Origin: an uncultured Clostridia bacterium
Lineage (GTDB): Bacteria; Bacillota; Clostridia; TANB77; CAG-508
Reading direction: 5' to 3'
DNA: 64,000 nt
Assembly: GCA_947628085.1 (NCBI GenBank)
Contig: CANQYM010000002.1
Span: forward strand, 124,001 to 188,000
Positions within the stretch are counted from its first letter, which is position 1, and the number at the start of each line of letters is the position of its first letter. Of the stretch, positions 1 to 9,194 are shown one piece after another. Both the position numbers and the translations under genes were made by a program. The notes under the pieces were generated by a model. That model did not search any database. It was given only the letters and a program-made list of their open reading frames with translations, and was not told the origin of the DNA.

Positions 1-3000
1 TCCTTTATATCTTTTTAAATTTATATTTGGCATTAAATATTCAAAAGCTGTTCCTGTCCATGAAACTAATCCTTTATATCCATTTAAACTTGTAAGAGTT
101 CTGCTTAAATTATTCCAATGCTTAACTGGTACATCTCCTTTTGCTATTGCTACAATGCTCGCTTGCCTTGCCTCAGATGCTAGAAAGTCGTAATATGAGT
201 CTGTTAATTTATTTTCTTCTAAGTTATACCCTATTGACAATAGTCTTGTTTTCTCACTATATAGTTTTGAAAAATCTGCATTATTTATAAGCTCTGTTAC
301 AGTATTTATTAGATTTTCTAAATCTCCTCTATTTTTATTTTCTATAAGGAAATTTTTTACTATATATAAATACCCAACAAAGTTTCCACTATCTACTGTT
401 GAAATATATCTTGGCAGAAGTGGCAATAATGTTTTTGTGTTATACCAATTATATAAATGGCCATTCCATTTGCTAAGTCCACTAATTGTGAAAATAGTTT
501 TATTTAAAATCTCTATTGTTTTCTTAAAATTAATAAAGCCTAAATCATAAGCAGATATAATTGCAAGTAGTTCTAATCCAATATTTGTAGATGACGTTCT
601 ATTTACTATTTTATTATTTCTATCTTCTTGATAGTTATCTGGTATTAGAAAGTTGTTTTCCTCATTAATATATGTTTCAAAAAAACTCCAAGTTCTTCTT
701 GCAATTTCTTGCAAATAACTTTTATTTGTTTCTGAAATTATATTTTCTTTATTATTTTCTAAGCTAATATACCACGCTACTGTTGGTGCAATTATCCAAA
801 GAAAACTTAAAACTTTAGAAATAATTCCTGGTATAACTAAAAAAAAGATTCCAAATATTAAATTTACATTCATTTCTTGATAAACATAAATTAAACTTGT
901 TTTGGAATTCTTTTCTGCATCTTCTGCTGTAACCCATTCTAGAAGTTTTGTTTTATTTTTCATTCTATATATACTTCTTATAATTGCATCTAAATTTTGT
1001 ATAGTTTCATAAGGTAAAAATAATATTTGTAAAAAAATTCTGCTTATACTTATTTTTATACTGTTTAATTCTTTCGAAAATTTTTTATATGCATAAACAG
1101 CACCTGTAATATTGCTTTCTTTAAAAATAATATAGTTTATTATATCTATTAAAAAAGGAATTATTATTGATATAACTCCTATTCCAAAAGTAATTCCGTT
1201 TGCTAAATTATTTTGTAGTATTCCTAACGCACTAAAGAAAATTAAAATTAAACTAAATATTGGAAGCAAACTTCTTCTTAGATTATCATATATTTTAAAT
1301 TTTGATATTTCATTTAGTCTCACATTTTGAAGCCATTTTATAATCTGCCAATCTCCTCTTGTCCATCTATGATTTCTTAAAATATATGGAATATATTTTG
1401 AAGGATATCCATCTAAAAGCATTACATCTGTTAAAAGTCCGCATCTTAAAAAATTTCCTTCTAATAAATCATGACTTAATATTGTATTTTCAGGAAATTC
1501 ATCATGCAGAATCTCATTATATACTTCTACATCATAAATTCCTTTTCCAGTAAAAATTCCTTCGTCAAAATAATCTTGATATATATCTGATATGGCATTT
1601 GTGTAGCAATCTATTCCACCTTTCATACTATATAGCTCAATAAATAACGTCTTTTGTGCTAAAGAAAGGTCCATTCCAATTCTTGGTTGCATTATTCCAT
1701 ATCCATCAATAACTTTATAATCTTTTATAACTGGAGCATTCAAAATATAACTCATTGCTCCAATAAGTTTAGAAGCTGTTTTTAAGTTTAAATTTGTATC
1801 ACTATCTAAAGTTATAATATATTTTATTTTAGGAAGTTTGGTTTTCTGTTTTTCTATTGTATTTTCTAAAAAATTATTATCTATTATTCTTGTTATATAT
1901 CTATTAAAAGTTGTGAGCAAACCTCTTTTTCTTTCCCAACCAATATAAGAATTTTCTGAATCGCTCCACATTCTTTTTCTATATAAAAAATGAAATTTGT
2001 TAAATTTATCTGTTTTATATTTTTCATTTAATTTATTGCATATTTCTAAACCACTTGATATTACTTCATTATCGAATTCTTTTACTGCAGTATTTTCTTC
2101 AGAGCAATCTCCTAGCAAAGCAAAATATAAGTTTTCAGATTTGTTTGCTAAATAGTAAACCTCTAATTTATCAAACATTTCTTTAACTTTTTCTTTTGAT
2201 TTTAGTACTGTGGGAATTACAACAAAAGTGCTTTTGTTTTCAGGAATTCCTTTTTCATAATCCATTTTTGGTATAAGAATTGGATTTTTAAATTTTCCCA
2301 TTAAGTAGTTTTCTATTCTCAAAAATATTTCTGAAATTGGAATATAGGAAAGTATTGAAATAAATAGTGATATGATTAATTTGCCACTAATATTATAAAG
2401 ACCAAAACATAAACATAAGCAAAAATATATTGGTACTAAAATATTTGTTGCAATATATAATTTTGCTTTTTGTCTATAACTTAATTTTTTATTTTCTTTA
2501 ATTTCTAATATGCTGTTTAATTCTCTAATTCCATCTTGCTTTATTAAATAATATCCTACATGTGATTTTTTCACATCTTCAAGATTTTTTGAATTTTCAT
2601 ATCTTTTGCAAAGTTCTATTAATTTTTCTGAAATATAAATTTCTGAAATTTTATTTTTTCTAGCTTTTTTCTCAATAATCTGTCTATAATAGCTTTTGCT
2701 TTCTTCGTCCATTTGGGTATATATTCCAGCTGGATCTAGCTTTAGTATTTCTTCTGAAGCATTCATATAGCTAAAAAGTTCCGTAAAATCAATTCGATTT
2801 ATCTCTTTAATACTTGTTATACAATTTCCCATTGTAATTTTTATATTAGCTATATGAAAATGTTCTTTTTGAATAACCTCTGATATAGAAAGTCCAAGTT
2901 TTTGAACTTCTTTTGCAAGTATATTTTGATATTCTACTGCTTCTTTTCCATATGTTTTTAATTTATAAGACATATATTCTATAAAAGAATATTTTAATTT

Positions 3001-3648
3001 TTCATCATTTACTTTTAATATTTTTATATTATTATTGAATATTAAATTACTGTTTTTCTTTTCTACAATTCTTTCTATTATGCTTTCTGCTTTATATTTT
3101 TGAATTTGTGAAGAGTATATTTTTTCACAAAGCTCTTTAATATGAGAAATTAATGAAATTTTCAAAAAAATTCCAATATTTTCAAGCTCTTCCATGCTTA
3201 AAAGTTTCTTTTTTTGATAAGCTTTAAGTGCAATATCTAAAATGTCTCTATCTATTTTACAATCTGTAAAAGCTACAATTTCTTCTGCTAAAACATAACT
3301 TCTTGCAAATCCAAAAAATCTGTCATTAGATAGACCAATCATATTTTTATATTTTTTTACTTTAAGCTCTTTTTGAATAGTTTTTACAGTTTCTTCTATA
3401 ATATAAAAATTGTCTAAAATCCATTCTCCAGCAGCATGAATTTTTATTCCAAGCTTTATATGTTTAGTAAGTAAATTATAAGTTTCTAAAATAAACTTAT
3501 AATCTTCTATTAAATTATTTATTGGATAAGTATTTTTATTTGAAGAACTTCTTGTGTTATGTTCAGATGCTGTTTTTTCAATATGTTTAGCTAATTGATT
3601 TCTATCTAAAAGAGTTCCTCTTATATTTAACTTTTTGTACTTTTTCAT
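1..3648 (-). CDS. Cyclic beta-glucan synthase-like glycosyltransferase (3' part cut by window edge)
   Basis: I translated this frame by hand because it is open from an ATG at 3648 to base 1 with no stop, 1216 codons. AAGGGG precedes the start. After a soluble N-terminal region (about 1-390) come hydrophobic segments near 395-440. A GT2-like domain follows, with LDSDTN near residue 615 and RNHRWTRGDW near 763. More membrane segments come next, and the visible part ends in a glycoamylase-like segment with SWTGTAFEYLMP near 1195. This order matches the NdvB/cyclic beta-1,2-glucan synthetase family, which polymerises UDP-glucose at the membrane. The C-terminal phosphorylase-type (GH94) half, if present, lies left of the window. 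The product linkage cannot be read from sequence. Family confidence is good, exact activity moderate. Confidence 0.82.
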   Translation of the reverse strand, partial: MKKYKKLNIRGTLLDRNQLAKHIEKTASEHNTRSSSNKNTYPINNLIEDYKFILETYNLLTKHIKLGIKIHAAGEWILDNFYIIEETVKTIQKELKVKKYKNMIGLSNDRFFGFARSYVLAEEIVAFTDCKIDRDILDIALKAYQKKKLLSMEELENIGIFLKISLISHIKELCEKIYSSQIQKYKAESIIERIVEKKNSNLIFNNNIKILKVNDEKLKYSFIEYMSYKLKTYGKEAVEYQNILAKEVQKLGLSISEVIQKEHFHIANIKITMGNCITSIKEINRIDFTELFSYMNASEEILKLDPAGIYTQMDEESKSYYRQIIEKKARKNKISEIYISEKLIELCKRYENSKNLEDVKKSHVGYYLIKQDGIRELNSILEIKENKKLSYRQKAKLYIATNILVPIYFCLCLCFGLYNISGKLIISLFISILSYIPISEIFLRIENYLMGKFKNPILIPKMDYEKGIPENKSTFVVIPTVLKSKEKVKEMFDKLEVYYLANKSENLYFALLGDCSEENTAVKEFDNEVISSGLEICNKLNEKYKTDKFNKFHFLYRKRMWSDSENSYIGWERKRGLLTTFNRYITRIIDNNFLENTIEKQKTKLPKIKYIITLDSDTNLNLKTASKLIGAMSYILNAPVIKDYKVIDGYGIMQPRIGMDLSLAQKTLFIELYSMKGGIDCYTNAISDIYQDYFDEGIFTGKGIYDVEVYNEILHDEFPENTILSHDLLEGNFLRCGLLTDVMLLDGYPSKYIPYILRNHRWTRGDWQIIKWLQNVRLNEISKFKIYDNLRRSLLPIFSLILIFFSALGILQNNLANGITFGIGVISIIIPFLIDIINYIIFKESNITGAVYAYKKFSKELNSIKISISRIFLQILFLPYETIQNLDAIIRSIYRMKNKTKLLEWVTAEDAEKNSKTSLIYVYQEMNVNLIFGIFFLVIPGIISKVLSFLWIIAPTVAWYISLENNKENIISETNKSYLQEIARRTWSFFETYINEENNFLIPDNYQEDRNNKIVNRTSSTNIGLELLAIISAYDLGFINFKKTIEILNKTIFTISGLSKWNGHLYNWYNTKTLLPLLPRYISTVDSGNFVGYLYIVKNFLIENKNRGDLENLINTVTELINNADFSKLYSEKTRLLSIGYNLEENKLTDSYYDFLASEARQASIVAIAKGDVPVKHWNNLSRTLTSLNGYKGLVSWTGTAFEYLMPNINLKRYKG

Positions 3649-3744
3649 AAAAATCCCCTTATGCTTTTTTAAGGTATTTTTGCCAGATTTTTATGAATTA
3701 TACAAATTTTTGCGAATCACCTATGTTTTATAAATTTATATTTT

Positions 3745-3981
3745 TTAGTATTGAAGTTTATTTTGTATTCCCAAACCTGTTCCCACACAAATTGGTGTTT
3801 CAATTATTGGCTTTCTTTTTGCTCCATTTGCTCCAAGGTTAGAAACATCTACTTTTAGGCCTTTTATAAAGTCAGATTCTTCACCATAGGAAATACTTTC
3901 TTTCGGAGGTTCAATTTCTTTTATTTTATCTTTTTTAAATAAATTTTTTATAAATAATAAAAATTTTTTTATAATTTCCAT
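3745..3981 (-). CDS. Small hypothetical protein (78 aa)
   Basis: A 78-aa protein preceded by TATAGGAG and lying 34 nt after the stop of the transglutaminase-like gene, so probably co-transcribed. The N-terminus (MEIIKKFLLFIKNLFKK) would form a short amphipathic, basic helix. The middle is acidic, and the C-terminal third is Gly/Thr-rich with a single Cys (ETPICVGTGLGIQ). I recognise no family. The small size, leader-like start and enzyme neighbour loosely recall a modified-peptide precursor. Nothing in the sequence proves this, and it could equally be a membrane-surface partner of the upstream protein. Confidence 0.6.
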   Translation of the reverse strand: MEIIKKFLLFIKNLFKKDKIKEIEPPKESISYGEESDFIKGLKVDVSNLGANGAKRKPIIETPICVGTGLGIQNKLQY

Positions 3982-4015
3982 ATTTTTCTCCTATAATTTA
4001 TTTATCTCAAATATC

Positions 4016-5782
4016 TTATCTTTCTTCCTCTTCACTCTCTATTTCTTTTGTTGCATTATTAGGACTAGATGCAGTATTCGTATTTGAATTACCTTTTTCT
4101 GCTTGTGAAATATTTGGATTTTGATATTCTTTAGATCTTGCCTGCCAAGGTCTTACTCCGTTTTTAGCCTTCAAATCTAAATCATAACAATCAAATCTTT
4201 CTTCAAATTCTTCTTTTGAAATTGCTATCATATTTCCTTGTTCTCTATCTGCAACATAAAATCTCTCGCCAAGTTCTCCCATATCTGCATAAGTATATAA
4301 AACTGGACTTTTTGATTTATCTGATTTATCATATACTCTATCTACAATTGCTCTTTCTATATTTTCATTTTGTGTTTTTATTAGCACTGATGAAATAAAA
4401 CCTATACTTTCATTTTGAGCTTCAGTAAAGTCTGGATAAATTCTTGTTATTATTTTAAATATTTTTTGAAAATATGTATCTGGATTAGACTCATACATTC
4501 TTCCAGCAGTTTTAAATAACTCATCATATATGATAGCTGGAAACTCGCCATTTTCTCTAGCAAGTCCAACACTTGCAAAAACTCTTCTTAAAGATTGATC
4601 ATCTAAACCAATAGTTGAATTTCTTACTTTTTCTGCACCAGGCCTTCCTTCTTGTGAATATTTGTGTGCACAAGTATCTATACCATTAAAATCAACATCA
4701 AGTTCTCTTGCTTGCTCATATGTTATACCAAATGTTAAAGGTTTTAATCCAAATTTATGACTAGATAGGTTCCATGTTGGATCTACTATAGTATCTCCTC
4801 TAACTACACTTCCATCTGCACGTGGAATATCTATATCATTTACTTTAAGAAAAGCATGTTCATCACTTAGTATAATCGAGCTTTTAATTCCTACTCTACT
4901 TAATATTTCCTTTTCAACATCTGCTATACCCAAACACACACCTTTACCTGAAGATATTATTTTCCAAAAAGCTCTTTCATTATTTGTGTTAGCTATTTCT
5001 GTATCGTGGTCTGGGCTATAGCTTATTTTCTTTCCAATAGCATTATCTATTATCGCAAGTTTTTGTATATCACTAAGTTCTGGTGGTATACTTTCTATCA
5101 ATGATTCTATCCATTTTTCTCCTTCTAAATATTCTGCTCCTGTAGAATAAAAAATGTCTCCTATATTTTGAACAGATAAACCTGGACATATTTTATAAAG
5201 TTCTGGAATCCTTTTTCTTTCTTCTTCAGTTAAATGTTGAGGCATTAGTTTTATCCATTTATCAAGTCCTCGATATTCTTCTAGGTCTTTATCAAAATCT
5301 ACCTTAATTTTGATATTTTTTCTATTACTAGACAGATATGCCTCCATTCCAAGCAAATACCTATATTCTTCTGGAATAAGAGATGCGTCAAGATCTTTTT
5401 TTGCCTCTTTTCTTAATGCTAAAACTACTTCTGTTAATTCTTCTGGCTGAAGATTAAAATCTTCTAAAGTTTCTGCAATTTTTTTTTGGGTTTCTATACT
5501 TAATGCATGAATAACACAAGCAATAGACATACCTTTTTCAGTATAAAATTCTGGATGTGCTATTAGAAAATCATGTATTGTAGTATAGTCTAAGGTAGAT
5601 AAAAACCAATTCTGATTATAATAAAGGTCTGCTTCTTTTTTGGAATCTGTTGCTTTTTGTAGCAATACTTCGTATTTTTTTTCTATACTCATCTTGTCTT
5701 TACAATCCCAAGTTTTGCAATCATATATATCAAAGCTTGCATCTGATTGTGATGATACATCTTTTGTTTCTTTAGTATCCAT
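4016..5782 (-). CDS. Transglutaminase-like superfamily protein
   Basis: 588 aa from the ATG at 5782, which has GGAGAAAAAG in front; a start 12 nt upstream lacks such spacing. The central region carries the order expected of the transglutaminase-like Cys-His-Asp triad: GKGVCLG (Cys near 282), SDEHAFLKV (His near 309) and IVDPTWN (Asp near 330). The N-terminal half is helical and charged. The C-terminus is a low-complexity Asn/Thr/Glu tail. There is no signal peptide, so a cytoplasmic location is likely. Members of this fold act as proteases, amidases or crosslinkers; the substrate here is unknown. It probably forms an operon with the 78-aa gene that follows. Confidence 0.72.
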   Translation of the reverse strand: MDTKETKDVSSQSDASFDIYDCKTWDCKDKMSIEKKYEVLLQKATDSKKEADLYYNQNWFLSTLDYTTIHDFLIAHPEFYTEKGMSIACVIHALSIETQKKIAETLEDFNLQPEELTEVVLALRKEAKKDLDASLIPEEYRYLLGMEAYLSSNRKNIKIKVDFDKDLEEYRGLDKWIKLMPQHLTEEERKRIPELYKICPGLSVQNIGDIFYSTGAEYLEGEKWIESLIESIPPELSDIQKLAIIDNAIGKKISYSPDHDTEIANTNNERAFWKIISSGKGVCLGIADVEKEILSRVGIKSSIILSDEHAFLKVNDIDIPRADGSVVRGDTIVDPTWNLSSHKFGLKPLTFGITYEQARELDVDFNGIDTCAHKYSQEGRPGAEKVRNSTIGLDDQSLRRVFASVGLARENGEFPAIIYDELFKTAGRMYESNPDTYFQKIFKIITRIYPDFTEAQNESIGFISSVLIKTQNENIERAIVDRVYDKSDKSKSPVLYTYADMGELGERFYVADREQGNMIAISKEEFEERFDCYDLDLKAKNGVRPWQARSKEYQNPNISQAEKGNSNTNTASSPNNATKEIESEEEER

Positions 5783-5985
5783 CTTTTTCTCCATTTACAA
5801 TTTTAATTATTTTTATTTTATCATAATAATTGCATAAAAATGCTATTTTTAACTTAAATGTAATAAATAAAAATAGGATTAATATAATTATAAAAAACAA
5901 CTATAAATAATTATAATCTATTTATAAGAAAATAGTTTTAAGAATTTAAGTACCTCATTCTTTTTTAAGGAGAATAAATTTCAAT

Positions 5986-6690
5986 ATGATTTTACTTAAT
6001 AAAAAAAGAGTAGTTTTTATAACTTTGAGTTTAATTTTTTCAATTTTTTATTATAGTTTTTTAAATACTAATTTAGAAACACAAACAGTTTCTTCCATTC
6101 CTATATCTAATCATACAATTATTTTAGATGCTGGGCATGGAAATCCTGATGGTGGAGCAGTTGGAGAAGATGGCTCTATAGAATCAGACTTAAATTTAAA
6201 AATTGTTTTAAAATTACAAGCTTTACTTGAAAGTTCTAATTGCAATGTTATTTTAACTCGTTCTGATGAAAATGGAATTTATGAAACAGATAGTAGCACC
6301 ATTAGAGAGAAAAAAATTTCTGATATGAAAAATAGAGTAAAAATTGCAAATAATTCTAATGCAGAATTATTTTTGTCAATACATATGAATAAGCTAGAGC
6401 GAAGTGAATATAGTGGTTACCAAACTTTTTTCAAGGTCAAAGATGAAACAAGTAAAAAAATTGCTAAAAGTATTCAGCTTAGCTTAGATAATTTTTTAAA
6501 AAAGGAAAAAACAAGAGAAATAAAATCTATTTCTGGAATATATTTAACCAAAAATGTGAAAATTCCTCTTGTTATTGTTGAATGTGGATTTTTATCAAAT
6601 GCAGAAGAAAATAAAATTCTCCAAACAGATTCATATCAAAATGAACTTGCTTGGAGTATTTATATTGGGATTATGGATTATTTTAATTAA
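5986..6690 (+). CDS. cwlD: N-acetylmuramoyl-L-alanine amidase, CwlD-like
   Basis: 234 aa, close to the length of B. subtilis CwlD. A membrane anchor at about residues 9-27 is followed by an Amidase_3 domain. Zinc-ligand motifs are visible: ILDAGHGNPDGG (first His), the Glu in SIESDLNLK, and LSIHMN (second His). VIVECGFLSN near the C-terminus carries the catalytic Glu. The family cleaves the peptide side chain from muramic acid; CwlD acts during spore cortex maturation to form muramic-delta-lactam. The gene stands alone on the plus strand. AAGGAG lies 13 nt before the ATG, a little far. Assignment to CwlD rather than another anchored amidase rests on length and anchor. Confidence 0.83.
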   Translation: MILLNKKRVVFITLSLIFSIFYYSFLNTNLETQTVSSIPISNHTIILDAGHGNPDGGAVGEDGSIESDLNLKIVLKLQALLESSNCNVILTRSDENGIYETDSSTIREKKISDMKNRVKIANNSNAELFLSIHMNKLERSEYSGYQTFFKVKDETSKKIAKSIQLSLDNFLKKEKTREIKSISGIYLTKNVKIPLVIVECGFLSNAEENKILQTDSYQNELAWSIYIGIMDYFN

Positions 6691-6703
6691 TAAAAACTAA
6701 CTT

Positions 6704-6892
6704 AAAAGTAGCTATATTATGTTTAATTCATTACATCACTCGCTCAAGCTAATTATCGCAAAATTGGTAAATAGCCTTTTTCGGCACCCTTCCATCAAAA
6801 GATGAACTCTTTCCGAAAAATGTATTAACCAATTTTAGCTCAATTACTTTCGATTCGTTCTTTCATTCATTAAACATATTATAGCTACTTTT
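6704..6892. mobile_element. MITE-like element, copy 1 (189 bp)
   Basis: Both ends carry a terminal inverted repeat that starts AAAAGTAGCTATA and ends TATGTTTAAT, 24 nt with one mismatch. The interior continues as an imperfect palindrome (TTTTTCGG against CCGAAAAA, AAAATTGGT against ACCAATTTT), so the whole element can fold into one long hairpin. It contains no ORF of note. The same 189 bp occurs in reverse complement at 8972-9160 with about two mismatches. This architecture fits a non-autonomous miniature inverted-repeat element, though the mobilising transposase is not in the window. Confidence 0.85.
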
Positions 6893-6923
6893 TATTATAA
6901 ATTTTTAATTTTTAATAAATTAA

Positions 6924-7529
6924 TTAGTTATTTAAATTTGTAATTTTTCTATCTATTTCATCACAAATTTCTATAGTTTTAATTTCCATTTCTGCAAGAC
7001 TATTAAATGTTAAAATTGTATCATTTTTTGCTTTATTAAATTTACTAACATTGTTTGAATTATATCCCGAAATAAAATCACTAAGATTTTGTATAAGTTC
7101 CTTTCTTAGCATGTCAAAATCTTTAATATAATACGCATCTGTGCCATAATCACTAAAAGAATATGAAGATAAAGAACTTATTAAATTAGAAAGTGAATAT
7201 ATATCATCTGTTGTAAACATTTCCATATTTAATTTAAACAAATAATAATCACTACTATTATACCATTCATATACAGGAAAATACTTTTGATATTTTTTTA
7301 GTTCTAATAATTTATCTATATATGTATATTTATTGGAAATATACTTTATGTGCGTCAATTCCAACAAATTGTTCAACTTTTCCATATCATTCCAATCATA
7401 ACTATCAAATTTGGATAGTTCTTCAACTGTAGAGACTTTATATTTATTTATCTCTTTATTAATATATACAAATATACATACAATTATTAAAATTAGAAAT
7501 ATCACAAAAAATTTTAATACTTTTTTCAT
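6924..7529 (-). CDS. Hypothetical membrane-anchored protein
   Basis: 201 aa from the ATG at 7529. I chose this start because AAGGAG sits just upstream and it leaves 13 nt after the zinc-ribbon gene; a longer reading would overlap that gene. The N-terminus is MKKVLKF followed by a hydrophobic stretch to about residue 24. The rest is a Tyr/Ser/Leu-rich, predicted helical domain outside the membrane. I recognise no family. It is the last gene of a three-gene minus-strand set inside the MITE-bracketed cassette. Confidence 0.6.
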   Translation of the reverse strand: MKKVLKFFVIFLILIIVCIFVYINKEINKYKVSTVEELSKFDSYDWNDMEKLNNLLELTHIKYISNKYTYIDKLLELKKYQKYFPVYEWYNSSDYYLFKLNMEMFTTDDIYSLSNLISSLSSYSFSDYGTDAYYIKDFDMLRKELIQNLSDFISGYNSNNVSKFNKAKNDTILTFNSLAEMEIKTIEICDEIDRKITNLNN

Positions 7530-7542
7530 TTCATTCTCCTTA

Positions 7543-7758
7543 TTAATCATAATCATAGGCTCTTTGGAATTGGCAATTTCTACAATAATACACAATCTTC
7601 TTTTTTCCTAATGCTCCACCTAATAATCCTATCGGTCCTAATAATAAACCTCCTACTGCTGCTTTTCCAACGCTAAATCCTTCTTTACCCTCACCAACTC
7701 TATTCCATTCTAACTTTGCTCCACATGAAGGACATTTTTCCGGTGCTTTTTCTGACAT
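7543..7758 (-). CDS. Zinc-ribbon protein with Gly-rich hydrophobic loop
   Basis: 71 aa with CPSCG near the N-terminus and CRNC near the C-terminus, a typical four-Cys zinc ribbon. Between them is a Gly-rich hydrophobic segment (GGLLLGPIGLLGGALG) that could be a glycine-zipper membrane insertion. GAGAGAAA precedes the start. It lies 21 nt downstream of the 221-aa gene. Similar small zinc ribbons with a Gly-rich insert are widespread in Firmicutes and have no settled role. Confidence 0.68.
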   Translation of the reverse strand: MSEKAPEKCPSCGAKLEWNRVGEGKEGFSVGKAAVGGLLLGPIGLLGGALGKKKIVYYCRNCQFQRAYDYD

Positions 7759-7779
7759 ACAATTTCTCTCCTTTACTTA

Positions 7780-8445
7780 TTAATAATTTAATATTTGTTC
7801 TAGTTGATGTTCTTGACAATATCCTGCTCCTGGATAAGCTTCTATTTTGTTACATCCAGATTTAATACATTTTGTTTTATTATGTTTTGAACAATATTTT
7901 GTACCTGATGCATAATTTGTACAACCAGCATATTCACATTTATGATAATTTGAATAACTTTCTGTATATGTGCCAGAATAATCATAATCATAATTATAAT
8001 CCGTATATTTGTTATCATTATATGAATTTTTATCTGCGTAATCATTAACTCCTATTAATTGAGAACTATCTTTTAAGCAAGTTCCTATAAAAACAGAAAT
8101 TATAAAACAAGAAATCATTAATAAGCTCATTGTCTCAAATATACTTTCACTAGAATTCTTTCTAATAAATGCAGATATTCCCATTAAAATAAGTCCTGGT
8201 ATTACTACTTTAAATGTATTACTCAATATTTTAAAAAAATCATCTACATCTCCATATTCTATATGATAAAAAATATTTATTTGAAAAAAATATATAATGA
8301 TAGGAAATATTATGGTTATTATAAATATTAATTTGTAATTGTCTAAAAACACATTATTTTTTCTTTGATACATTTCATTGGTTCTATTATCATTATTAAA
8401 AGTATTTTTTTCGTTGATTTCTGCTTTAGAAATTTTACTTTTCAT
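7780..8445 (-). CDS. Membrane protein with two C-terminal Cys/His zinc repeats
   Basis: 221 aa, start supported by AAAGGAGAAAAAAT. Hydrophobic segments lie at about residues 35-55, 75-95 and 105-122. A Tyr/Asn/Asp-rich linker follows, then two similar units of the form C-x4-C-x9/10-YC-x2-H (CEYAGC...YCSKH and CIKSGC...YCQEH). These look like paired zinc-binding modules. It is the first gene of the minus-strand set and diverges from the XRE regulator at 8573, which may control it. Function unknown. Confidence 0.62.
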   Translation of the reverse strand: MKSKISKAEINEKNTFNNDNRTNEMYQRKNNVFLDNYKLIFIITIIFPIIIYFFQINIFYHIEYGDVDDFFKILSNTFKVVIPGLILMGISAFIRKNSSESIFETMSLLMISCFIISVFIGTCLKDSSQLIGVNDYADKNSYNDNKYTDYNYDYDYSGTYTESYSNYHKCEYAGCTNYASGTKYCSKHNKTKCIKSGCNKIEAYPGAGYCQEHQLEQILNY

Positions 8446-8472
8446 ATTTTTTCTCCTTTATAATTTTATACA

Positions 8473-8551
8473 CTTTTAGTTATATTATCACAGTTTTAGA
8501 TATAGTTCAACAGTTTTGGATTATTTTCATAAACTTTTACTGATATTATCA
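8473..8551. promoter_or_regulatory. Paired operator-like direct repeats in the divergent promoter region
   Basis: Two 18-bp direct repeats, at 8473-8490 and 8534-8551, match at 16 of 18 positions (consensus CTTTTANTNATATTATCA). They sit 61 bp apart, centre to centre, between the divergent 221-aa gene and the XRE-type regulator. This layout suggests binding sites for that regulator. No footprint evidence is available. Confidence 0.5.
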
Positions 8552-8572
8552 TAATAATTATGAGGTGATAAT

Positions 8573-8896
8573 GTGATAGATATAGATTATAAAGAAATTG
8601 GAAAAAGAATAAAAGAAAAAAGAACTAATTTAAAAATGACTCAAGAAAAATTGTCTGAAATAATTGATGTGAGTCCCTCATATATTAGTGAAATAGAAAG
8701 AGGAACCAGTATTTGTAGCTTAGCAGTTTTGGTTAATATATCTGATGTTTTAGACCTTAATTTAGATAATTTAGTAAGAGGAATTACTGAAAATAATATT
8801 GACTATTCTTTTTCTAAAATACTACAAGATATTCCACAAAAAAATCATAAATTATATATCGATATTTGTAAAAATATTGCTAATAATTTTAAATAA
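8573..8896 (+). CDS. XRE-family transcriptional regulator
   Basis: 107 aa from a GTG with TGAGGTGATAAT before it. Residues about 8-65 form a Cro/C1-type helix-turn-helix (GKRIKEKRTNLKMTQEKLSE, then VSPSYISEIERG). The C-terminal 40 residues are helical and probably mediate dimerisation. The gene diverges from the three-gene set and lies with it between the two inverted MITE copies, so it likely regulates that cassette. Confidence 0.85.
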   Translation: MIDIDYKEIGKRIKEKRTNLKMTQEKLSEIIDVSPSYISEIERGTSICSLAVLVNISDVLDLNLDNLVRGITENNIDYSFSKILQDIPQKNHKLYIDICKNIANNFK

Positions 8897-8971
8897 AATA
8901 TCATATTTTATTATACTATATATGAATTTTATGTGTATTTTTAAAATTTGACTTTATAAAATTAATAACTA

Positions 8972-9160
8972 AAAAGTAGCTATAATATGTTTAATGAATG
9001 AAAGAACGAATCGAAAGTAATTGAGCTAAAATTGGTTAATACATTTTTCGGAAAGAGTTCATCTTTTGATGGAAGGGTGCCGAAAAATGCTATTTACCAA
9101 TTTTGCGATAATTAGCTTGAGCGAGTGATGTAATGAATTAAACATATTATAGCTACTTTT
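8972..9160. mobile_element. MITE-like element, copy 2 (189 bp, inverted)
   Basis: Reverse-complement copy of the element at 6704-6892, same length, about 187 of 189 positions identical. Terminal repeats AAAAGTAGCTATAATATG and CATATTATAGCTACTTTT are perfect here. With copy 1 it brackets about 2.1 kb holding the zinc-ribbon set and its regulator. It lies between the XRE gene and the 3' end of yvcK. Confidence 0.85.
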
Positions 9161-9194
9161 ATTATTTTAATTTTAATTTTAATATTTTATTTTT

